The notes beneath the pieces are model-generated. The model was given only the letters and a program-made list of their open reading frames with translations, was not told where the DNA came from and made no database searches. Positions 1 to 9,456 of a stretch of 60,745 bases of DNA are shown here, in pieces. Every line of letters begins with the position of its first letter. Position 1 is the first letter of the stretch. The DNA is from an uncultured Marinobacter sp. (GTDB lineage Bacteria; Pseudomonadota; Gammaproteobacteria; Pseudomonadales; Oleiphilaceae): NCBI RefSeq assembly GCF_947259545.1, contig NZ_CAMYMK010000004.1:1-60745 (forward strand). The letters are read 5' to 3'. The position numbers and the translations under genes are program-made.

Positions 1-127
1 GGGTGACAACGTGAAGATGAGTGTTACCCTGATTGCTCCGATCGCCATGGAAGATGGTCTGCGTTTCGCGATTCGCGAAGGTGGCCGTACCGTTGGTGCC
101 GGCGTAGTCGCCAAGATCATCGAGTAA
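1..127 (+). CDS. tuf: Elongation factor Tu, C-terminal end (partial)
   Basis: Only the last 42 codons are in the window, read from base 2 to the TAA at 125-127. They encode the end of beta-barrel domain 3 of EF-Tu, including the stretch [19 protein letters not shown] and the ending VVAKIIE, which are near-invariant in bacterial EF-Tu. EF-Tu is the GTPase that brings aminoacyl-tRNA to the ribosome in the cytoplasm. Its place just upstream of rpsJ matches the usual end of the str operon. The GTPase domain lies outside the window, so nothing can be said about its integrity. Confidence 0.97.
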   Translation, partial: GDNVKMSVTLIAPIAMEDGLRFAIREGGRTVGAGVVAKIIE

Positions 128-146
128 TCCGCTCGATTGATCCAGG

Positions 147-178
147 AAAAAGGGGCTGAAGCATCAGCCCCTTTTTCT
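147..178 (+). terminator. Rho-independent terminator after tuf
   Basis: An 8-bp G+C-rich stem (152-159 with 164-171) has a 4-base AGCA loop. It is preceded by an A-run and followed by TTTTT. It lies 24 bases after the tuf stop and separates the str operon from the S10 operon. Confidence 0.9.
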
Positions 179-224
179 GTTTCAGCCGCGAATTGATGCC
201 CGACCGGGTCAACCTGCATAGCAG

Positions 225-253
225 TTGACACGGTTGGGTATTATGCATACAAT
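225..253 (+). promoter_or_regulatory. Sigma-70 promoter of the S10 operon
   Basis: A perfect -35 TTGACA (225-230) is followed by a 17-base spacer and TACAAT (248-253), one mismatch from the -10 consensus. Transcription would start near 260, leaving a leader of only about 55 bases before the rpsJ start at 316. This is the clearest sigma-70 promoter in the window. Confidence 0.85.
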
Positions 254-315
254 GCGGCTCCTTTTTTTGAAGGTCGGCTAAACAAGTAGCTGCTACGAGT
301 GGAGTTTGGTGCATC

Positions 316-627
316 ATGCAAAGCCAAAAAATTCGAATCCGGTTGAAGGCGTTTGATTATCGCCTGATCGACCAGTCCACGCAGGAGATTGTCGATACCG
401 CAAAGCGGACCGGCGCTCAGGTGCGTGGGCCAATCCCTCTGCCGACGCGGAAGGAAAAGTACACCGTATTGATCTCTCCGCACGTCAACAAGGACGCGCG
501 CGATCAGTATGAAATTCGTACTCATAAGCGTTTGCTCGACATTGTTGAGCCAACGGAAAAGACAGTAGATGCTTTGATGAAGCTGGACCTGGCAGCAGGT
601 GTAGACGTTCAGATCAGCCTCGGCTAA
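316..627 (+). CDS. rpsJ: 30S ribosomal protein S10
   Basis: The 103-residue product has the usual S10 length and family sequence ([19 protein letters not shown] at the N terminus, [20 protein letters not shown] in the middle). S10 sits in the head of the 30S subunit, and as NusE it also joins antitermination complexes with NusB. It is the first gene of the S10 operon, 63 bases after the -10 of a strong promoter and ahead of rplC. The start is the ATG that gives the canonical N terminus. Confidence 0.98.
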
Positions 628-700
628 ACCCTCGGGTTAGTCTGTGTAACTGTCATAAGGCCATAGAGGGTGAGAGCCCCGTACACTTAAGAGGTGAAAC

Positions 701-1339
701 ATGGCAATTGGTGTTGTCGGTCGTAAGGCCGGTATGACCCGTATTTTTACGGAAGATGGGCAGGCGCTGCCCGTTACGGTAATTGAGGTTGAGCCCAACC
801 GCATTACCCAGCTCAAAACTCTTGAAAACGATGGTTATCGCGCGGTGCAGGTTACCGTAGGTACTCGTCGTTCCTCTCGTGTGACCAAGAGCGAAGCAGG
901 CCACTATGCCAAAGCCGGTGTTGAAGCTGGTCGCGGTATGTGGGAGTTCCGTCTGGCTGATGGTGAAGGTGAAGACCTGGTAGCCGGCGGCGAGATTACG
1001 GCTTCTGTCTTCGAAGACGGTCAGGTTGTTGATGCCACTGGGCAGTCCAAGGGTAAAGGTTTCCAGGGCGGTGTTAAGCGCTGGAACTTCTCCATGCAGG
1101 ACGCGACCCACGGTAACTCACTGTCTCATCGTGCTCCGGGTTCCATTGGTCAGAACCAGACTCCGGGCAAGGTATTCAAGGGCAAGAAGATGGCGGGCCA
1201 GATGGGGAACGCGCAGGTTACTGTGCAAAACCTCAAGGTCGTCCGCGTCGACGCCGAGCGCAACCTGCTGCTGGTAAGTGGTGCCGTTCCCGGCGCGACT
1301 GGCGGTAACGTTGTCATCAAGCCTGCAGTTAAAGCCTGA
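701..1339 (+). CDS. rplC: 50S ribosomal protein L3
   Basis: The 212-residue protein matches L3 from its start ([16 protein letters not shown]). The central motif [12 protein letters not shown] and the segment around [20 protein letters not shown] carry the conserved glutamine methylated by PrmB in enterobacteria. L3 is an early-assembly 23S rRNA-binding protein whose loop reaches toward the peptidyl-transferase centre. The start follows AAGAGGTGAAAC, a strong ribosome-binding site. It lies 73 bases after rpsJ and 11 bases before rplD. Confidence 0.98.
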   Translation: MAIGVVGRKAGMTRIFTEDGQALPVTVIEVEPNRITQLKTLENDGYRAVQVTVGTRRSSRVTKSEAGHYAKAGVEAGRGMWEFRLADGEGEDLVAGGEITASVFEDGQVVDATGQSKGKGFQGGVKRWNFSMQDATHGNSLSHRAPGSIGQNQTPGKVFKGKKMAGQMGNAQVTVQNLKVVRVDAERNLLLVSGAVPGATGGNVVIKPAVKA

Positions 1340-1350
1340 GGAGCGGTGCG

Positions 1351-1956
1351 ATGGAATTGACTATTACAGGTAGCGGCAAGGGAATCTCTGTTTCCGATGC
1401 TGCGTTCGCCAAAGATTTTAACGAGTCGCTGGTTCACCAGGTGGTTACTGCTTACATGGCAGGCAGCCGTCAGGGTACCAAGGCTCAGAAAACGCGTTCA
1501 GAAGTCAGTGGTGGTGGTAAGAAGCCCTGGCGTCAGAAGGGCACAGGTCGTGCCCGTGCAGGTACAATCCGTAGCCCGATCTGGCGCTCCGGTGGTGTGA
1601 CCTTTGCTGCCAAGCCTCGCGACTTCGAGCAGAAGGTCAACCGTAAGATGTACCGCGCAGCGATGCGCTCCATTTTTTCCGAGCTGGTTCGCCAGGAGCG
1701 TCTGGTTGTGGTTGACGACATGAATGTCGACACCCCCAAAACCAAGGCTTTCAACGCGAAACTGAAGGACATCGGTGTGAATAACGCCCTGATTCTGTCT
1801 GACAACGTTGAGCAGAATCTGCACCTGGCCTCCCGTAACATTCCGCACGTTGACGTGCGTGACGTTGCAGGGTTGGATCCGGTTAGCCTGGTTGCCTTCG
1901 AGAAAGTCGTTGTGACTGTTCCCGCTCTGAAGAAGATCGAGGAGATGCTGGGATGA
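1351..1956 (+). CDS. rplD: 50S ribosomal protein L4
   Basis: This 201-residue protein is full-length L4. The extended loop around [18 protein letters not shown] lines the peptide exit tunnel, followed by a globular part ending in KKIEEMLG. In E. coli L4 also represses its own S10 operon through a long mRNA leader; the short leader seen here (about 55 bases) argues against the same structure. Its last four bases overlap the rplW start (ATGA), indicating translational coupling. Confidence 0.98.
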   Translation: MELTITGSGKGISVSDAAFAKDFNESLVHQVVTAYMAGSRQGTKAQKTRSEVSGGGKKPWRQKGTGRARAGTIRSPIWRSGGVTFAAKPRDFEQKVNRKMYRAAMRSIFSELVRQERLVVVDDMNVDTPKTKAFNAKLKDIGVNNALILSDNVEQNLHLASRNIPHVDVRDVAGLDPVSLVAFEKVVVTVPALKKIEEMLG

Positions 1957-2246
1957 ATCAGGAACGTATTTACAAGGTTCTTCTGGGACCGCACGTATCA
2001 GAGAAAGCGTCTCTGGTGGCGGAGAGCAATCAGGTTGTGTTTCGTGTAGCGCCTGATGCCACCAAGCCCGAGATCAAAAAAGCCGTTGAGCAGCTGTTCA
2101 ACGTCACCGTCGAAGGTGTTCAGGTTCTGAACCGTAAGGGTAAGCTCAAGCGTACCATCCGCGGTTTCGGCAAGCGTAATGATCTGCGTAAGGCTTATGT
2201 AAAGCTTGCGGAAGGTCAGGACATCGATTTTCTGGATGTGGAATAA
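1953..2246 (+). CDS. rplW: 50S ribosomal protein L23
   Basis: The 97-residue product begins [20 protein letters not shown], a typical L23 N terminus, and contains the conserved [14 protein letters not shown] loop. L23 lies at the polypeptide exit tunnel and docks trigger factor and SRP. The ATG overlaps the last codon and stop of rplD by 4 bases. It is followed after 17 bases by rplB. Confidence 0.98.
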   Translation: MNQERIYKVLLGPHVSEKASLVAESNQVVFRVAPDATKPEIKKAVEQLFNVTVEGVQVLNRKGKLKRTIRGFGKRNDLRKAYVKLAEGQDIDFLDVE

Positions 2247-2263
2247 GGTAAAGGGGTCGTAAT

Positions 2264-3091
2264 ATGCCGATCGTCAAAACCAAGCCAACATCTGCCGGCC
2301 GCCGTCACGTTGTAAAGCTCTACAACCCTGATCTGCACAAGGGGCGCCCTTACGAGCCGTTGGTAGAAACTAAGAGTAAGTCGGGTGGTCGTAACCATTT
2401 TGGTCGCATCACTACCCGTCACGTTGGTGGTGGCCACAAGCAGCACTACCGCGTAATTGATTTCAAGCGGACCAAAGATGGTATTCCGGCGACTATTGAG
2501 CGCCTGGAATATGATCCGAACCGCTCTGCGCACATTGCGCTCCTGAAGTACGCCGATGGCGAGCGTCGTTACATCATCGCTCCCAAAGGTATGCAGATTG
2601 GAGACCCTGTGCGTTCCGGTATCGACGCGCCGATTAAAGTGGGTAGCACGCTTCCGCTCCGGAACATTCCGGTCGGTTCTGTGATCCACTGCGTTGAACT
2701 CAAGCCTGGCAAAGGTGCTCAGCTGGCTCGCTCTGCGGGCGCATCCGTACAGCTGGTAGCGCGTGAAGGTGCATATGCCACCATCCGCCTGCGCTCAGGT
2801 GAAATGCGTAAGGTGCTTGTTGACTGTCGCGCAACGTTGGGTGAAGTGTCCAACAGCGAGCACAGCCTCAAGCAACTTGGTAAAGCGGGTGCATCACGTT
2901 GGCGCGGTAAACGTCCAACAGTACGTGGTGTTGCTATGAACCCAGTTGACCACCCGCATGGTGGTGGTGAAGGGCGTACCTCTGGCGGGCGTCACCCTGT
3001 TACTCCTTGGGGTGTTCCGACCAAAGGGCATAAGACTCGTAAGAACAAGCGTACTGACAAGATGATAGTACGTCGTCGTTCGGCCAAGTAA
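2264..3091 (+). CDS. rplB: 50S ribosomal protein L2
   Basis: The 275-residue protein is a full-length L2. It shows the OB-fold/SH3-like RNA-binding core and the near-invariant segment [18 protein letters not shown], which holds the histidine close to the peptidyl-transferase centre. The C terminus is strongly basic. L2 bridges the subunits and is needed for peptidyl-transferase activity. The start follows AAGGGGTCGTAAT, and the order rplW-rplB-rpsS is standard. Confidence 0.98.
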   Translation: MPIVKTKPTSAGRRHVVKLYNPDLHKGRPYEPLVETKSKSGGRNHFGRITTRHVGGGHKQHYRVIDFKRTKDGIPATIERLEYDPNRSAHIALLKYADGERRYIIAPKGMQIGDPVRSGIDAPIKVGSTLPLRNIPVGSVIHCVELKPGKGAQLARSAGASVQLVAREGAYATIRLRSGEMRKVLVDCRATLGEVSNSEHSLKQLGKAGASRWRGKRPTVRGVAMNPVDHPHGGGEGRTSGGRHPVTPWGVPTKGHKTRKNKRTDKMIVRRRSAK

Positions 3092-3114
3092 ACGACTACA
3101 TAGAGGTAATTGCT

Positions 3115-3390
3115 GTGCCACGTTCTTTGAAGAAAGGTCCTTTTATAGACCTGCATCTGTTGAAGAAGGTCGAGGCAGCTCTGGAAGCTAACGACAAGCG
3201 GCCGATCAAAACCTGGTCCCGCCGGTCAACAGTCTTTCCGGAGATGGTAGGCCTGACCATTGCAGTCCACAACGGCAAGCAGCACGTGCCGGTTTATGTC
3301 ACCGAAGATATGGTTGGACATAAGCTGGGTGAGTTCGCGGCAACGCGTACTTATCGTGGTCATGCGGCCGACAAGAAAGCTAAACGCTGA
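3115..3390 (+). CDS. rpsS: 30S ribosomal protein S19
   Basis: The 91-residue S19 starts at GTG ([20 protein letters not shown]), preceded by AGAGGTAATTGCT. The motif [20 protein letters not shown] is the family signature. S19 binds 16S rRNA with S13 in the 30S head near the A site. It lies between rplB and rplV in the S10 operon. The GTG is preferred because it gives the canonical N terminus and has a good ribosome-binding site. Confidence 0.97.
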   Translation: MPRSLKKGPFIDLHLLKKVEAALEANDKRPIKTWSRRSTVFPEMVGLTIAVHNGKQHVPVYVTEDMVGHKLGEFAATRTYRGHAADKKAKR

Positions 3391-3406
3391 TTGTGAGGTA
3401 ATAGAA

Positions 3407-3739
3407 ATGGAAGTAGCAGCCAAGTACAAGGGCGCTCGCCTCTCAGCTCAGAAAGCACGTCTTGTCGCTGACCAAGTACGCGGCAAGGCTGTTGAGGACG
3501 CCCTGAACATTCTGACTTTCAGCCCTAAAAAGGCGGCGGTCGTACTCAAGAAGGCTCTTGAGTCCGCCATTGCCAATGCTGAGCACAACGAAGGTCTGGA
3601 CGTAGATGATCTGCGGGTTTCCACCGTTATGGTGGATGAGGGTCCGACGCTCAAGCGAATCAAAGCTCGAGCCAAGGGGCGCGCTGACCGGATTTTCAAG
3701 CGCACCTGCCATATCACCGTCAAGGTCGCCGACAAGTAG
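3407..3739 (+). CDS. rplV: 50S ribosomal protein L22
   Basis: From the ATG at 3407 the product is 110 residues ([20 protein letters not shown]), exactly the usual L22 length. An in-frame upstream extension through rpsS is rejected because GTGAGGTAATAGAA directly precedes this ATG. The conserved beta-hairpin region around [19 protein letters not shown] lines the exit tunnel, the site where macrolide-resistance mutations arise in other species. It lies 16 bases after rpsS and 11 before rpsC. Confidence 0.97.
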   Translation: MEVAAKYKGARLSAQKARLVADQVRGKAVEDALNILTFSPKKAAVVLKKALESAIANAEHNEGLDVDDLRVSTVMVDEGPTLKRIKARAKGRADRIFKRTCHITVKVADK

Positions 3740-3750
3740 GAGATGCTCAG

Positions 3751-4434
3751 ATGGGTCATAAAGTAAATCCAACCGGCATTCGCCTGGGTGTGATCAAAGA
3801 GCACAACTCAGTGTGGTATGCCGAAAAGCAGGAATACGCGAACAACCTGTTGAACGATATTCAGGTTCGTGAATTCCTTGACAAGCGTCTGGTTAAGGCG
3901 TCTGTCAGCAAGATTGTGATCGAGCGCCCTGCTCAGAACGCCCGTATCACGATCCATACAGCCCGTCCCGGTATTGTTATCGGTAAGAAGGGTGAAGATG
4001 TTGACCGTCTGCGTCGCGAAGTCAGTGACATGATGGGCGTGCCTGTGCACATCAACATCGAAGAAGTCCGCAAGCCGGATCTGGATGCCCGCCTGGTAGC
4101 GCAAAACGTTGCCGGTCAGCTGGAGCGTCGTGTGATGTTCCGTCGCGCTATGAAGCGTGCGGTACAGAACGCCATGCGTCAGGGAGCCAAGGGTATCAAA
4201 ATCCAGGTAGGTGGACGTCTCGGGGGTGCTGAAATTGCGCGTTCCGAGTGGTATCGCGAAGGTCGTGTACCTCTGCACACTCTGCGTGCAGATATTGATT
4301 ACGCAACCTACGAGGCGCATACCACTTACGGCGTAATCGGCGTCAAGGTATGGATCTTCAAAGGTGAGATTCTTGGTGGTATGGAGCAGGTCCGTGCTGA
4401 CAAGAAAGCCTCTGGGAAGAAAGGTTCTAAGTAA
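3751..4434 (+). CDS. rpsC: 30S ribosomal protein S3
   Basis: The 227-residue S3 starts [20 protein letters not shown]. It contains a type II KH domain with the [11 protein letters not shown] loop (about residues 75-90) and the C-terminal S3 domain ([20 protein letters not shown]). S3 forms part of the mRNA entry channel with S4 and S5 and contributes to ribosomal helicase activity. The lysine-rich tail KASGKKGSK is typical. It is followed by rplP after 12 bases. Confidence 0.98.
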   Translation: MGHKVNPTGIRLGVIKEHNSVWYAEKQEYANNLLNDIQVREFLDKRLVKASVSKIVIERPAQNARITIHTARPGIVIGKKGEDVDRLRREVSDMMGVPVHINIEEVRKPDLDARLVAQNVAGQLERRVMFRRAMKRAVQNAMRQGAKGIKIQVGGRLGGAEIARSEWYREGRVPLHTLRADIDYATYEAHTTYGVIGVKVWIFKGEILGGMEQVRADKKASGKKGSK

Positions 4435-4446
4435 AGGGGCACTCTT

Positions 4447-4860
4447 ATGCTGCAACCAAAACGCACCAAATTTCGCAAGGTAATGAAAGGCCGTAACACC
4501 GGTCTTGCTCACCGCGCTAACAAGGTGAGCTTCGGTGAATACGGATTGAAGGCGACCACCCGTGGGCGTATAACTGCGCGCCAGATTGAGGCGGCACGTC
4601 GTACCATGACTCGCCGTATCAAGCGGGGTGGTAAGATCTGGATCCGGGTATTCCCGGACAAGCCGATCTCCAGTAAGCCGCTGGAAGTACGAATGGGTAA
4701 AGGTAAGGGTTCTGTCGAGTATTGGGTGGCTGAGATTCAGCCGGGCCGGATGCTGTATGAGATGGAAGGTGTTTCCGAGGAAATCGCTCGTGACGCGTTC
4801 ACTCTTGCTGCGGCCAAATTGCCGGTACAGACCACCTTTGTAACGAGGACGGTGATGTGA
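4447..4860 (+). CDS. rplP: 50S ribosomal protein L16
   Basis: The 137-residue L16 shows the conserved N terminus [17 protein letters not shown] and the signature [21 protein letters not shown]16 helps position tRNA at the A site and is needed late in 50S assembly. The RMGKGKG segment corresponds to the tip region near the peptidyl-transferase centre. Its TGA overlaps the rpmC ATG (TGATG), giving translational coupling. Confidence 0.98.
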   Translation: MLQPKRTKFRKVMKGRNTGLAHRANKVSFGEYGLKATTRGRITARQIEAARRTMTRRIKRGGKIWIRVFPDKPISSKPLEVRMGKGKGSVEYWVAEIQPGRMLYEMEGVSEEIARDAFTLAAAKLPVQTTFVTRTVM

Positions 4861-5051
4861 TGAAAGCAACAGAGCTGCGTGAAAAGTCAGTCGAGGAGCT
4901 GAACAACGAGCTGATCGACCTCCTGAAGGAGCAGTTCAACCTGCGCATGCGCAAGGCGACAGGTCAGCTGAATCAGTCTCACCTTCTCGGTAATGTGAAG
5001 CGCGATATTGCTCGCGTGAAAACAGTATTGAATGAAAAGGCAGGACAGTGA
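4860..5051 (+). CDS. rpmC: 50S ribosomal protein L29
   Basis: The 63-residue L29 is the small two-helix hairpin protein next to the exit tunnel that forms part of the trigger-factor and SRP docking platform. It begins [18 protein letters not shown] and includes [20 protein letters not shown], the family signature. The ATG at 4860 is chosen over the GTG three bases upstream because it gives the canonical start and overlaps the rplP stop by one base. Confidence 0.96.
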   Translation: MKATELREKSVEELNNELIDLLKEQFNLRMRKATGQLNQSHLLGNVKRDIARVKTVLNEKAGQ

Positions 5052-5052
5052 C

Positions 5053-5319
5053 ATGACCGAAGCTACCCAAACTGCCAGAACTCTGAGCGGCAAGGTCGTG
5101 AGCAACAAGATGGAGAAATCCATCGTGGTCCTGGTGGAGCGCCAGGTGAAGCACCCGCTGTACGGTAAGTACATGAAGCGCTCAACCAAGATTCACGCTC
5201 ACGATGAGAGCAATCAGTGCAACGTCGGTGACACAGTGACCATCCAGGAAACCCGCCCGGTCTCAAAGACCAAGAGCTGGGCCCTGGTGGAAGTCACCGA
5301 ACGTGCATCCAAGGTGTAA
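5053..5319 (+). CDS. rpsQ: 30S ribosomal protein S17
   Basis: From the ATG at 5053 the product is 88 residues ([20 protein letters not shown]), the usual S17 length. It has the OB-fold signature of S17 ([20 protein letters not shown] and [13 protein letters not shown]). S17 is a primary 16S rRNA-binding protein of the 30S body. An in-frame ATG at 5032 lies inside rpmC and would add seven atypical residues. The start is one base after the rpmC stop. Confidence 0.97.
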   Translation: MTEATQTARTLSGKVVSNKMEKSIVVLVERQVKHPLYGKYMKRSTKIHAHDESNQCNVGDTVTIQETRPVSKTKSWALVEVTERASKV

Positions 5320-5337
5320 CTCGCCCGGAGAACAACC

Positions 5338-5706
5338 ATGATTCAGACTCAAACAATGCTTGAAGTCGCGGATAACAGCGGTGCGCGTCAGGTGATGTGC
5401 ATCAAGGTCCTGGGCGGTTCACACAGGCGTTATGCCGGCGTAGGGGATATCATCAAGGTGACCGTTAAGGAAGCCATCCCCCGCGGGAAAGTGAAAAAAG
5501 GCCAGGTCCTGAATGCTGTTGTTGTACGTACTCGCAAGGGTGTACGTCGTCCCGACGGGTCGCTTATCCGTTTCGACGGAAACGCGGCAGTACTTCTGAA
5601 CAATCAGGACGCACCGATTGGTACCCGTATCTTCGGACCGGTTACCCGTGAACTGCGTAATGAGAAGTTCATGAAAATTATCTCACTGGCACCCGAAGTA
5701 CTTTAA
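5338..5706 (+). CDS. rplN: 50S ribosomal protein L14
   Basis: The 122-residue L14 is full length and starts [20 protein letters not shown]. It includes the conserved [21 protein letters not shown]14 is a beta-barrel protein on the subunit interface that contacts 16S rRNA and is the target of the silencing factor RsfS. It is the first gene of the spc-type segment, although no promoter is obvious in the 18 bases after rpsQ, so it is probably co-transcribed with the S10 genes. Confidence 0.98.
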   Translation: MIQTQTMLEVADNSGARQVMCIKVLGGSHRRYAGVGDIIKVTVKEAIPRGKVKKGQVLNAVVVRTRKGVRRPDGSLIRFDGNAAVLLNNQDAPIGTRIFGPVTRELRNEKFMKIISLAPEVL

Positions 5707-5722
5707 GGACCAGAGGCCGGTT

Positions 5723-6043
5723 ATGAAAAAGATCAAACGAGATGACGAAGTAATCGTCACCACGGGGAAAGATAAAGGCAAACGTGGTAAAGTCCTGAAG
5801 GTTCAGGACGATGGCCGAGTAATTGTTTCTGGCATCAACATGATGAAGAAGCACACAAAGCCGAACCCGATGCTGGGCACCCCAGGTGGCATCGTCGAAA
5901 AAGAAGCACCTATCCAGGCTTCCAACGTGGCTATTTTTAATCCGCAGACCGGCAAAGCCGATCGCGTAGGCTTCCAGAACAAGGAAGACGGCGCCAAAGT
6001 GCGGATCTTCAAGTCCACGAACGAAGCTGTCGATAACCAGTAA
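5723..6043 (+). CDS. rplX: 50S ribosomal protein L24
   Basis: The 106-residue L24 has the KOW motif near its N terminus ([18 protein letters not shown]) and the conserved [16 protein letters not shown]24 is an assembly initiator that binds the 5' end of 23S rRNA. It lies 16 bases after rplN and 15 bases before rplE, with a good ribosome-binding site around 5707. Confidence 0.97.
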   Translation: MKKIKRDDEVIVTTGKDKGKRGKVLKVQDDGRVIVSGINMMKKHTKPNPMLGTPGGIVEKEAPIQASNVAIFNPQTGKADRVGFQNKEDGAKVRIFKSTNEAVDNQ

Positions 6044-6058
6044 GCGGTGGTGGTTACG

Positions 6059-6598
6059 ATGCTTAACATGAAAGAGCAGTACAGTAAGGAAGTGGTACCC
6101 GCCCTGCAGAAAGAGTTCGGCTACAAGAACGTGATGCAGGTGCCGCGTATCGAAAAGATCACCCTGAACATGGGTGTCGGCGAAGCGGTTGGTGACAAGA
6201 AGCTGATTGAGAATGCTGTGGCGGATCTTGAGCGCCTGGCAGGTCAGAAAGTGGTTGTCACCAAGGCACGTAAATCCGTTGCGGGTTTCAAGATCCGTGA
6301 AGGTTGGCCTATCGGTTGTAAGGTTACCCTGCGCGGCGAGCGTATGTGGGACTTCTTTGATCGCCTGGTTCACATCGCGGTTCCCCGCGTTCGTGACTTC
6401 CGTGGTCTGAATCCCAAGTCGTTCGACGGTCGCGGTAACTACAGCATGGGTGTGCGTGAGCAGATCATTTTCCCGGAGATTGAGTACGACAAGGTCGACA
6501 AGATCCGTGGTCTGGACATCACCATTACCACCACTGCCGGTACCGACGACGAAGGTCGCGAACTGTTGAAAGCCTTTGGCTTTCCGTTCAAGAAATAA
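6059..6598 (+). CDS. rplE: 50S ribosomal protein L5
   Basis: The 179-residue product from the ATG at 6059 equals the E. coli L5 length and begins [21 protein letters not shown]5 binds 5S rRNA and touches the P-site tRNA. Signature segments include [19 protein letters not shown] and [22 protein letters not shown] at 6047 would add four residues and lacks a separate ribosome-binding site. It is followed by rpsN after 12 bases. Confidence 0.97.
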   Translation: MLNMKEQYSKEVVPALQKEFGYKNVMQVPRIEKITLNMGVGEAVGDKKLIENAVADLERLAGQKVVVTKARKSVAGFKIREGWPIGCKVTLRGERMWDFFDRLVHIAVPRVRDFRGLNPKSFDGRGNYSMGVREQIIFPEIEYDKVDKIRGLDITITTTAGTDDEGRELLKAFGFPFKK

Positions 6599-6610
6599 GG
6601 AACGAGTGTA

Positions 6611-6916
6611 ATGGCTAAGGTTTCCATGAAGAACCGTGAGTTCAAGCGCGAAAAAACCGTTGCGAAATATGCAGCGAAGCGTGCCGAGCTCAAGGCGATT
6701 ATCAAGAACCCGAATACCAGCGACGATGAGCGTTGGGATGCACAGATGAAGCTGCAACAGCTTCCCCGTGATGCATCTCCTTCGCGCCTTCGTAATCGTT
6801 GCCAGGTGACTGGTCGTCCTCACGGCGTCCTGCGCAAGTTCGAGCTTTCACGGATCAAACTCCGTGAATACGGCATGCGCGGCGACGTTCCGGGTTTGAC
6901 CAAGGCAAGCTGGTAA
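6611..6916 (+). CDS. rpsN: 30S ribosomal protein S14, zinc-free long form
   Basis: The 101-residue S14 matches the long form that lacks the two CxxC pairs of the zinc-binding short form; only a single cysteine is visible ([19 protein letters not shown]). S14 binds 16S rRNA in the 30S head late in assembly. It lies between rplE and rpsH as in other Gammaproteobacteria. An 88-base gap with two hairpins follows before rpsH. Confidence 0.97.
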   Translation: MAKVSMKNREFKREKTVAKYAAKRAELKAIIKNPNTSDDERWDAQMKLQQLPRDASPSRLRNRCQVTGRPHGVLRKFELSRIKLREYGMRGDVPGLTKASW

Positions 6917-6920
6917 GACA

Positions 6921-6976
6921 GGCATCCTGACTCCGGTCAGGTGCCCGTTGGTAAGCGGTGCGGCAAGCCGCTGCAC
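6921..6976 (+). other. Paired RNA hairpins between rpsN and rpsH
   Basis: The first hairpin pairs GGCA-CCTGAC (6921-6931, one bulged T) with GTCAGGTGCC (6936-6945) around a TCCG tetraloop. A second, weaker stem pairs AGCGG (6954-6958) with CCGCT (6968-6972). No T-run follows, so this is not an intrinsic terminator. The structures lie in the longest gap of the spc segment, upstream of the S8 gene. Confidence 0.5.
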
Positions 6977-7004
6977 AACTAAAAAGATCAGGAGCCTCAT
7001 ACCA

Positions 7005-7397
7005 ATGAGTATGCAAGATACGCTTGCGGATATGTTTACCCGTATCCGTAATGCACAGATGGCATCAAAAGCAGACGTTGCGATGCCGTCTTCAAAGATG
7101 AAGATCTCCGTGGCCCAGGTCCTGAAGGACGAGGGTTACGTTGAAGATTTTTCCGTTTCAGCTGACGCGAAGCCCGAGCTGACGATTACTCTGAAATACT
7201 TCGGCGGCAAGCCGGTTATTGAAGAGATCAAGCGGGTCAGCCGTCCGAGTCTGCGCCAGTACAAAGGCGCTGGGGAACTGCCGAAAGTATCCGGTGGTCT
7301 GGGAGTCGCGATTGTCTCAACGTCCAAGGGCGTTATGACAGACCGCGCCGCACGAGCTGCTGGCGTGGGTGGCGAAGTCATCTGCACCGTATTCTAG
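7005..7397 (+). CDS. rpsH: 30S ribosomal protein S8
   Basis: From the ATG at 7005 the product is 130 residues and begins [20 protein letters not shown], the canonical S8 start. It ends with the conserved [12 protein letters not shown]8 is a primary 16S rRNA-binding protein and in E. coli the translational repressor of the spc operon. The chosen start follows ATCAGGAGCCTCATACC, a strong ribosome-binding site. An in-frame start at 6948 lies within the hairpin region and is rejected. Confidence 0.97.
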   Translation: MSMQDTLADMFTRIRNAQMASKADVAMPSSKMKISVAQVLKDEGYVEDFSVSADAKPELTITLKYFGGKPVIEEIKRVSRPSLRQYKGAGELPKVSGGLGVAIVSTSKGVMTDRAARAAGVGGEVICTVF

Positions 7398-7406
7398 GAG
7401 AAACAC

Positions 7407-7940
7407 ATGTCCAGGGTTGCCAATAATCCTGTCGTGCTGCCTTCCGGTGTTGAGGTTAAGCTGAACGGACAGGAAATCAATGTGAAGGGTTCCAAAGGAG
7501 CGCTTCAATTCACCATTCACCAGGCGGTAGAAGTAAAGCAGGAAGAAGGTGTTCTTCGCTTTGCGGCCCGCGATGGTGCCAAACAGTCCCGCGCTCTTGC
7601 TGGTACTACCCGTGCACTGGTCAACAACATGGTGACCGGTGTCTCTACAGGCTGGGAGCGTAAGCTCGCGCTGACGGGCGTAGGTTACCGTGCCCAAGCG
7701 CAAGGTAAGAAGCTCAACCTGACACTGGGTTTTTCACACCCGGTCGAGTATGAGCTGCCCGAGGGGATTACCGCTGAAACTCCGTCCAATACGGAAGTTG
7801 TGATTCGCGGAATCGACAAGCAACAGGTTGGCCAGGTCGCTGCGGAAGTCCGCGCATTCCGTCCGCCGGAGCCTTACAAAGGCAAGGGTGTGCGTTATGC
7901 GGATGAGCAGGTCAGACGCAAAGAAGCCAAGAAGAAATAA
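7407..7940 (+). CDS. rplF: 50S ribosomal protein L6
   Basis: The 177-residue L6 has its two tandem alpha/beta domains and the C-terminal signature [16 protein letters not shown]. The start gives [21 protein letters not shown]6 binds 23S rRNA near the sarcin-ricin loop and the factor-binding site. It lies 9 bases after rpsH with ribosome-binding site TAGGAGAAACAC, and 9 bases before rplR. Confidence 0.98.
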   Translation: MSRVANNPVVLPSGVEVKLNGQEINVKGSKGALQFTIHQAVEVKQEEGVLRFAARDGAKQSRALAGTTRALVNNMVTGVSTGWERKLALTGVGYRAQAQGKKLNLTLGFSHPVEYELPEGITAETPSNTEVVIRGIDKQQVGQVAAEVRAFRPPEPYKGKGVRYADEQVRRKEAKKK

Positions 7941-7949
7941 GGCGGGACT

Positions 7950-8297
7950 ATGAGCGCGAATAACGAAAGATTGCGTCGCGCACGCAAAGTGCGCATGAAG
8001 ATCCGTAAGCTGGGTACTGACCGCCTGTGCGTTCACCGCACACCGCGTCACATGTATGCCCAGGTTACAACTGCAGATGGCAGCAAGGTTATTGCCACTG
8101 CCTCCACGTTGGATAAGGAACTGCGCCAGGGTGCAACCGGTAACGTGGAAGCCGCCAAAAAGGTCGGTCAGTTGATTGCTGAACGCGCCAAGGCGGCAGG
8201 TGTAGAGAGCGTTGCTTTTGACCGCTCCGGTTACCGTTATCACGGTCGCGTACAGGCTCTGGCCGACGCCGCCCGTGAAGCTGGCTTGCAATTCTAA
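7950..8297 (+). CDS. rplR: 50S ribosomal protein L18
   Basis: The 115-residue L18 has the basic N-terminal tail ([16 protein letters not shown]) and the core ending [20 protein letters not shown], which is diagnostic. L18 binds 5S rRNA together with L5 and carries it into the 50S central protuberance. It is flanked by rplF and rpsE in the standard order. Confidence 0.98.
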   Translation: MSANNERLRRARKVRMKIRKLGTDRLCVHRTPRHMYAQVTTADGSKVIATASTLDKELRQGATGNVEAAKKVGQLIAERAKAAGVESVAFDRSGYRYHGRVQALADAAREAGLQF

Positions 8298-8309
8298 GAG
8301 GTGGAGAAG

Positions 8310-8810
8310 ATGAGCGTTAACGAACAGAAGGCGCCTGAGCTCCAGGAGAAGCTGGTTCAGGTCAATCGTGTCGCCAAGGTTGTTAAAGGTGGCCGTATTT
8401 TCGCCTTCACCGCACTGACAGTAGTGGGTGATGGTAAAGGTCGCGTTGGTTTTGGTCGTGGCAAGGCGCGTGAAGTGCCGGTTGCGATCCAAAAGGCCAT
8501 GGAAGCTGCACGTAAGAACATGGTAGAGGTTCCGCTCGACGGTACGACTCTGCAATACCCGGTCAAGGCTCAGCATGGCGGCTCCAAGGTCTACATGCAG
8601 CCGGCGTCCGAAGGTACTGGTATCATCGCCGGTGGTGCGATGCGTGCGGTACTGGAAGTGGCGGGTGTTCAGAACGTACTGTCCAAGTGTTACGGGTCTA
8701 CCAACCCGGTGAACGTGGTACGTTCCACCATCAAGGGTCTCCAGGCGACACAGGCGCCTGAGGATATTGCAGCCAAGCGCGGTAAAACCGTGGAAGAGAT
8801 TCTGGGTTGA
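8310..8810 (+). CDS. rpsE: 30S ribosomal protein S5
   Basis: Starting at the ATG at 8310 the product is 166 residues, the usual S5 length. It has the double-stranded-RNA-binding-like domain ([20 protein letters not shown]) and the C-terminal domain ([19 protein letters not shown]). S5 acts in decoding fidelity and mRNA unwinding at the entry channel. The sequence AGAGGTGGAGAAG before 8310 is its ribosome-binding site, so the GTG at 8301 is part of that site, not the start. Confidence 0.97.
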   Translation: MSVNEQKAPELQEKLVQVNRVAKVVKGGRIFAFTALTVVGDGKGRVGFGRGKAREVPVAIQKAMEAARKNMVEVPLDGTTLQYPVKAQHGGSKVYMQPASEGTGIIAGGAMRAVLEVAGVQNVLSKCYGSTNPVNVVRSTIKGLQATQAPEDIAAKRGKTVEEILG

Positions 8811-8814
8811 AGTC

Positions 8815-9003
8815 ATGGCGAACGCAAAAACGATCAAAGTTACACTGACCCGCAGCCCAATCGGCTGCCAGCCCAAGCACAAACTGTGCGTCAAGGGACT
8901 GGGTCTTCGTAAAATCGGTCACACCGTGGAAGTGGAAGATACACCTTCCATTCGCGGCATGATCAACCGGGTTGATTACCTGGTTCGGGTGGAGGAGAGC
9001 TAA
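8815..9003 (+). CDS. rpmD: 50S ribosomal protein L30
   Basis: The 62-residue product ([20 protein letters not shown], then [20 protein letters not shown]) is L30, a small 23S rRNA-binding protein found in some but not all bacteria. The ATG at 8815 is 4 bases after the rpsE stop. Longer in-frame readings start inside rpsE and are rejected. Its stop (9001-9003) is followed one base later by the rplO start region. Confidence 0.96.
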   Translation: MANAKTIKVTLTRSPIGCQPKHKLCVKGLGLRKIGHTVEVEDTPSIRGMINRVDYLVRVEES

Positions 9004-9004
9004 G

Positions 9005-9439
9005 ATGCGTCTGAACGAACTTAGTCCGGATCCCGGTTCACGTCCTGCAGCCAAGCGCGTAGGTCGCGGTATCGGTAGCGGTCTCGGTAAAACCGGTGGC
9101 CGCGGTCATAAGGGTCTCAAAGCCCGCTCCGGTGGCAGTGTTGCTCCCGGTTTCGAGGGTGGTCAGCAGCCGTTGGCCCGCCGTCTGCCGAAGTTTGGTT
9201 TTACTTCTCGTCAGCAGCGTTACGTTGCTGAGATTCGCCTGAACGAGCTGGCGAAGGTAGAGGGTGACGTAGTTGACCTCGAAGCACTCAAGAAAGCAGA
9301 CATCGTTCGTGAAGAGATTCGCGAAGCCAAGGTTATCCTTTCCGGCGAACTGAGCCGGGCGGTGACCGTCAAGGGTCTGCGAGTGACCAAGGGCGCACGC
9401 GAGGCGATTACTGCCGCGGGTGGAAAAGTCGAAGACTAA
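9005..9439 (+). CDS. rplO: 50S ribosomal protein L15
   Basis: The 144-residue L15, starting at the ATG at 9005, begins [20 protein letters not shown]. It carries the glycine- and arginine-rich extension ([18 protein letters not shown]) that threads into 23S rRNA. The length matches E. coli L15. The start overlaps the sequence just after the rpmD stop (TAAGATG), and the ribosome-binding site GGAGGAG lies inside the end of rpmD. It precedes secY by 17 bases. Confidence 0.97.
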   Translation: MRLNELSPDPGSRPAAKRVGRGIGSGLGKTGGRGHKGLKARSGGSVAPGFEGGQQPLARRLPKFGFTSRQQRYVAEIRLNELAKVEGDVVDLEALKKADIVREEIREAKVILSGELSRAVTVKGLRVTKGAREAITAAGGKVED

Positions 9440-9456
9440 GGCGAGTCGAGGACTAA

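Noticed and set aside
3808..4869. 353-codon minus-strand open frame over rpsC-rplP
   Set aside because: It overlaps two certain ribosomal protein genes and has no family resemblance; long antisense frames are common in this region.
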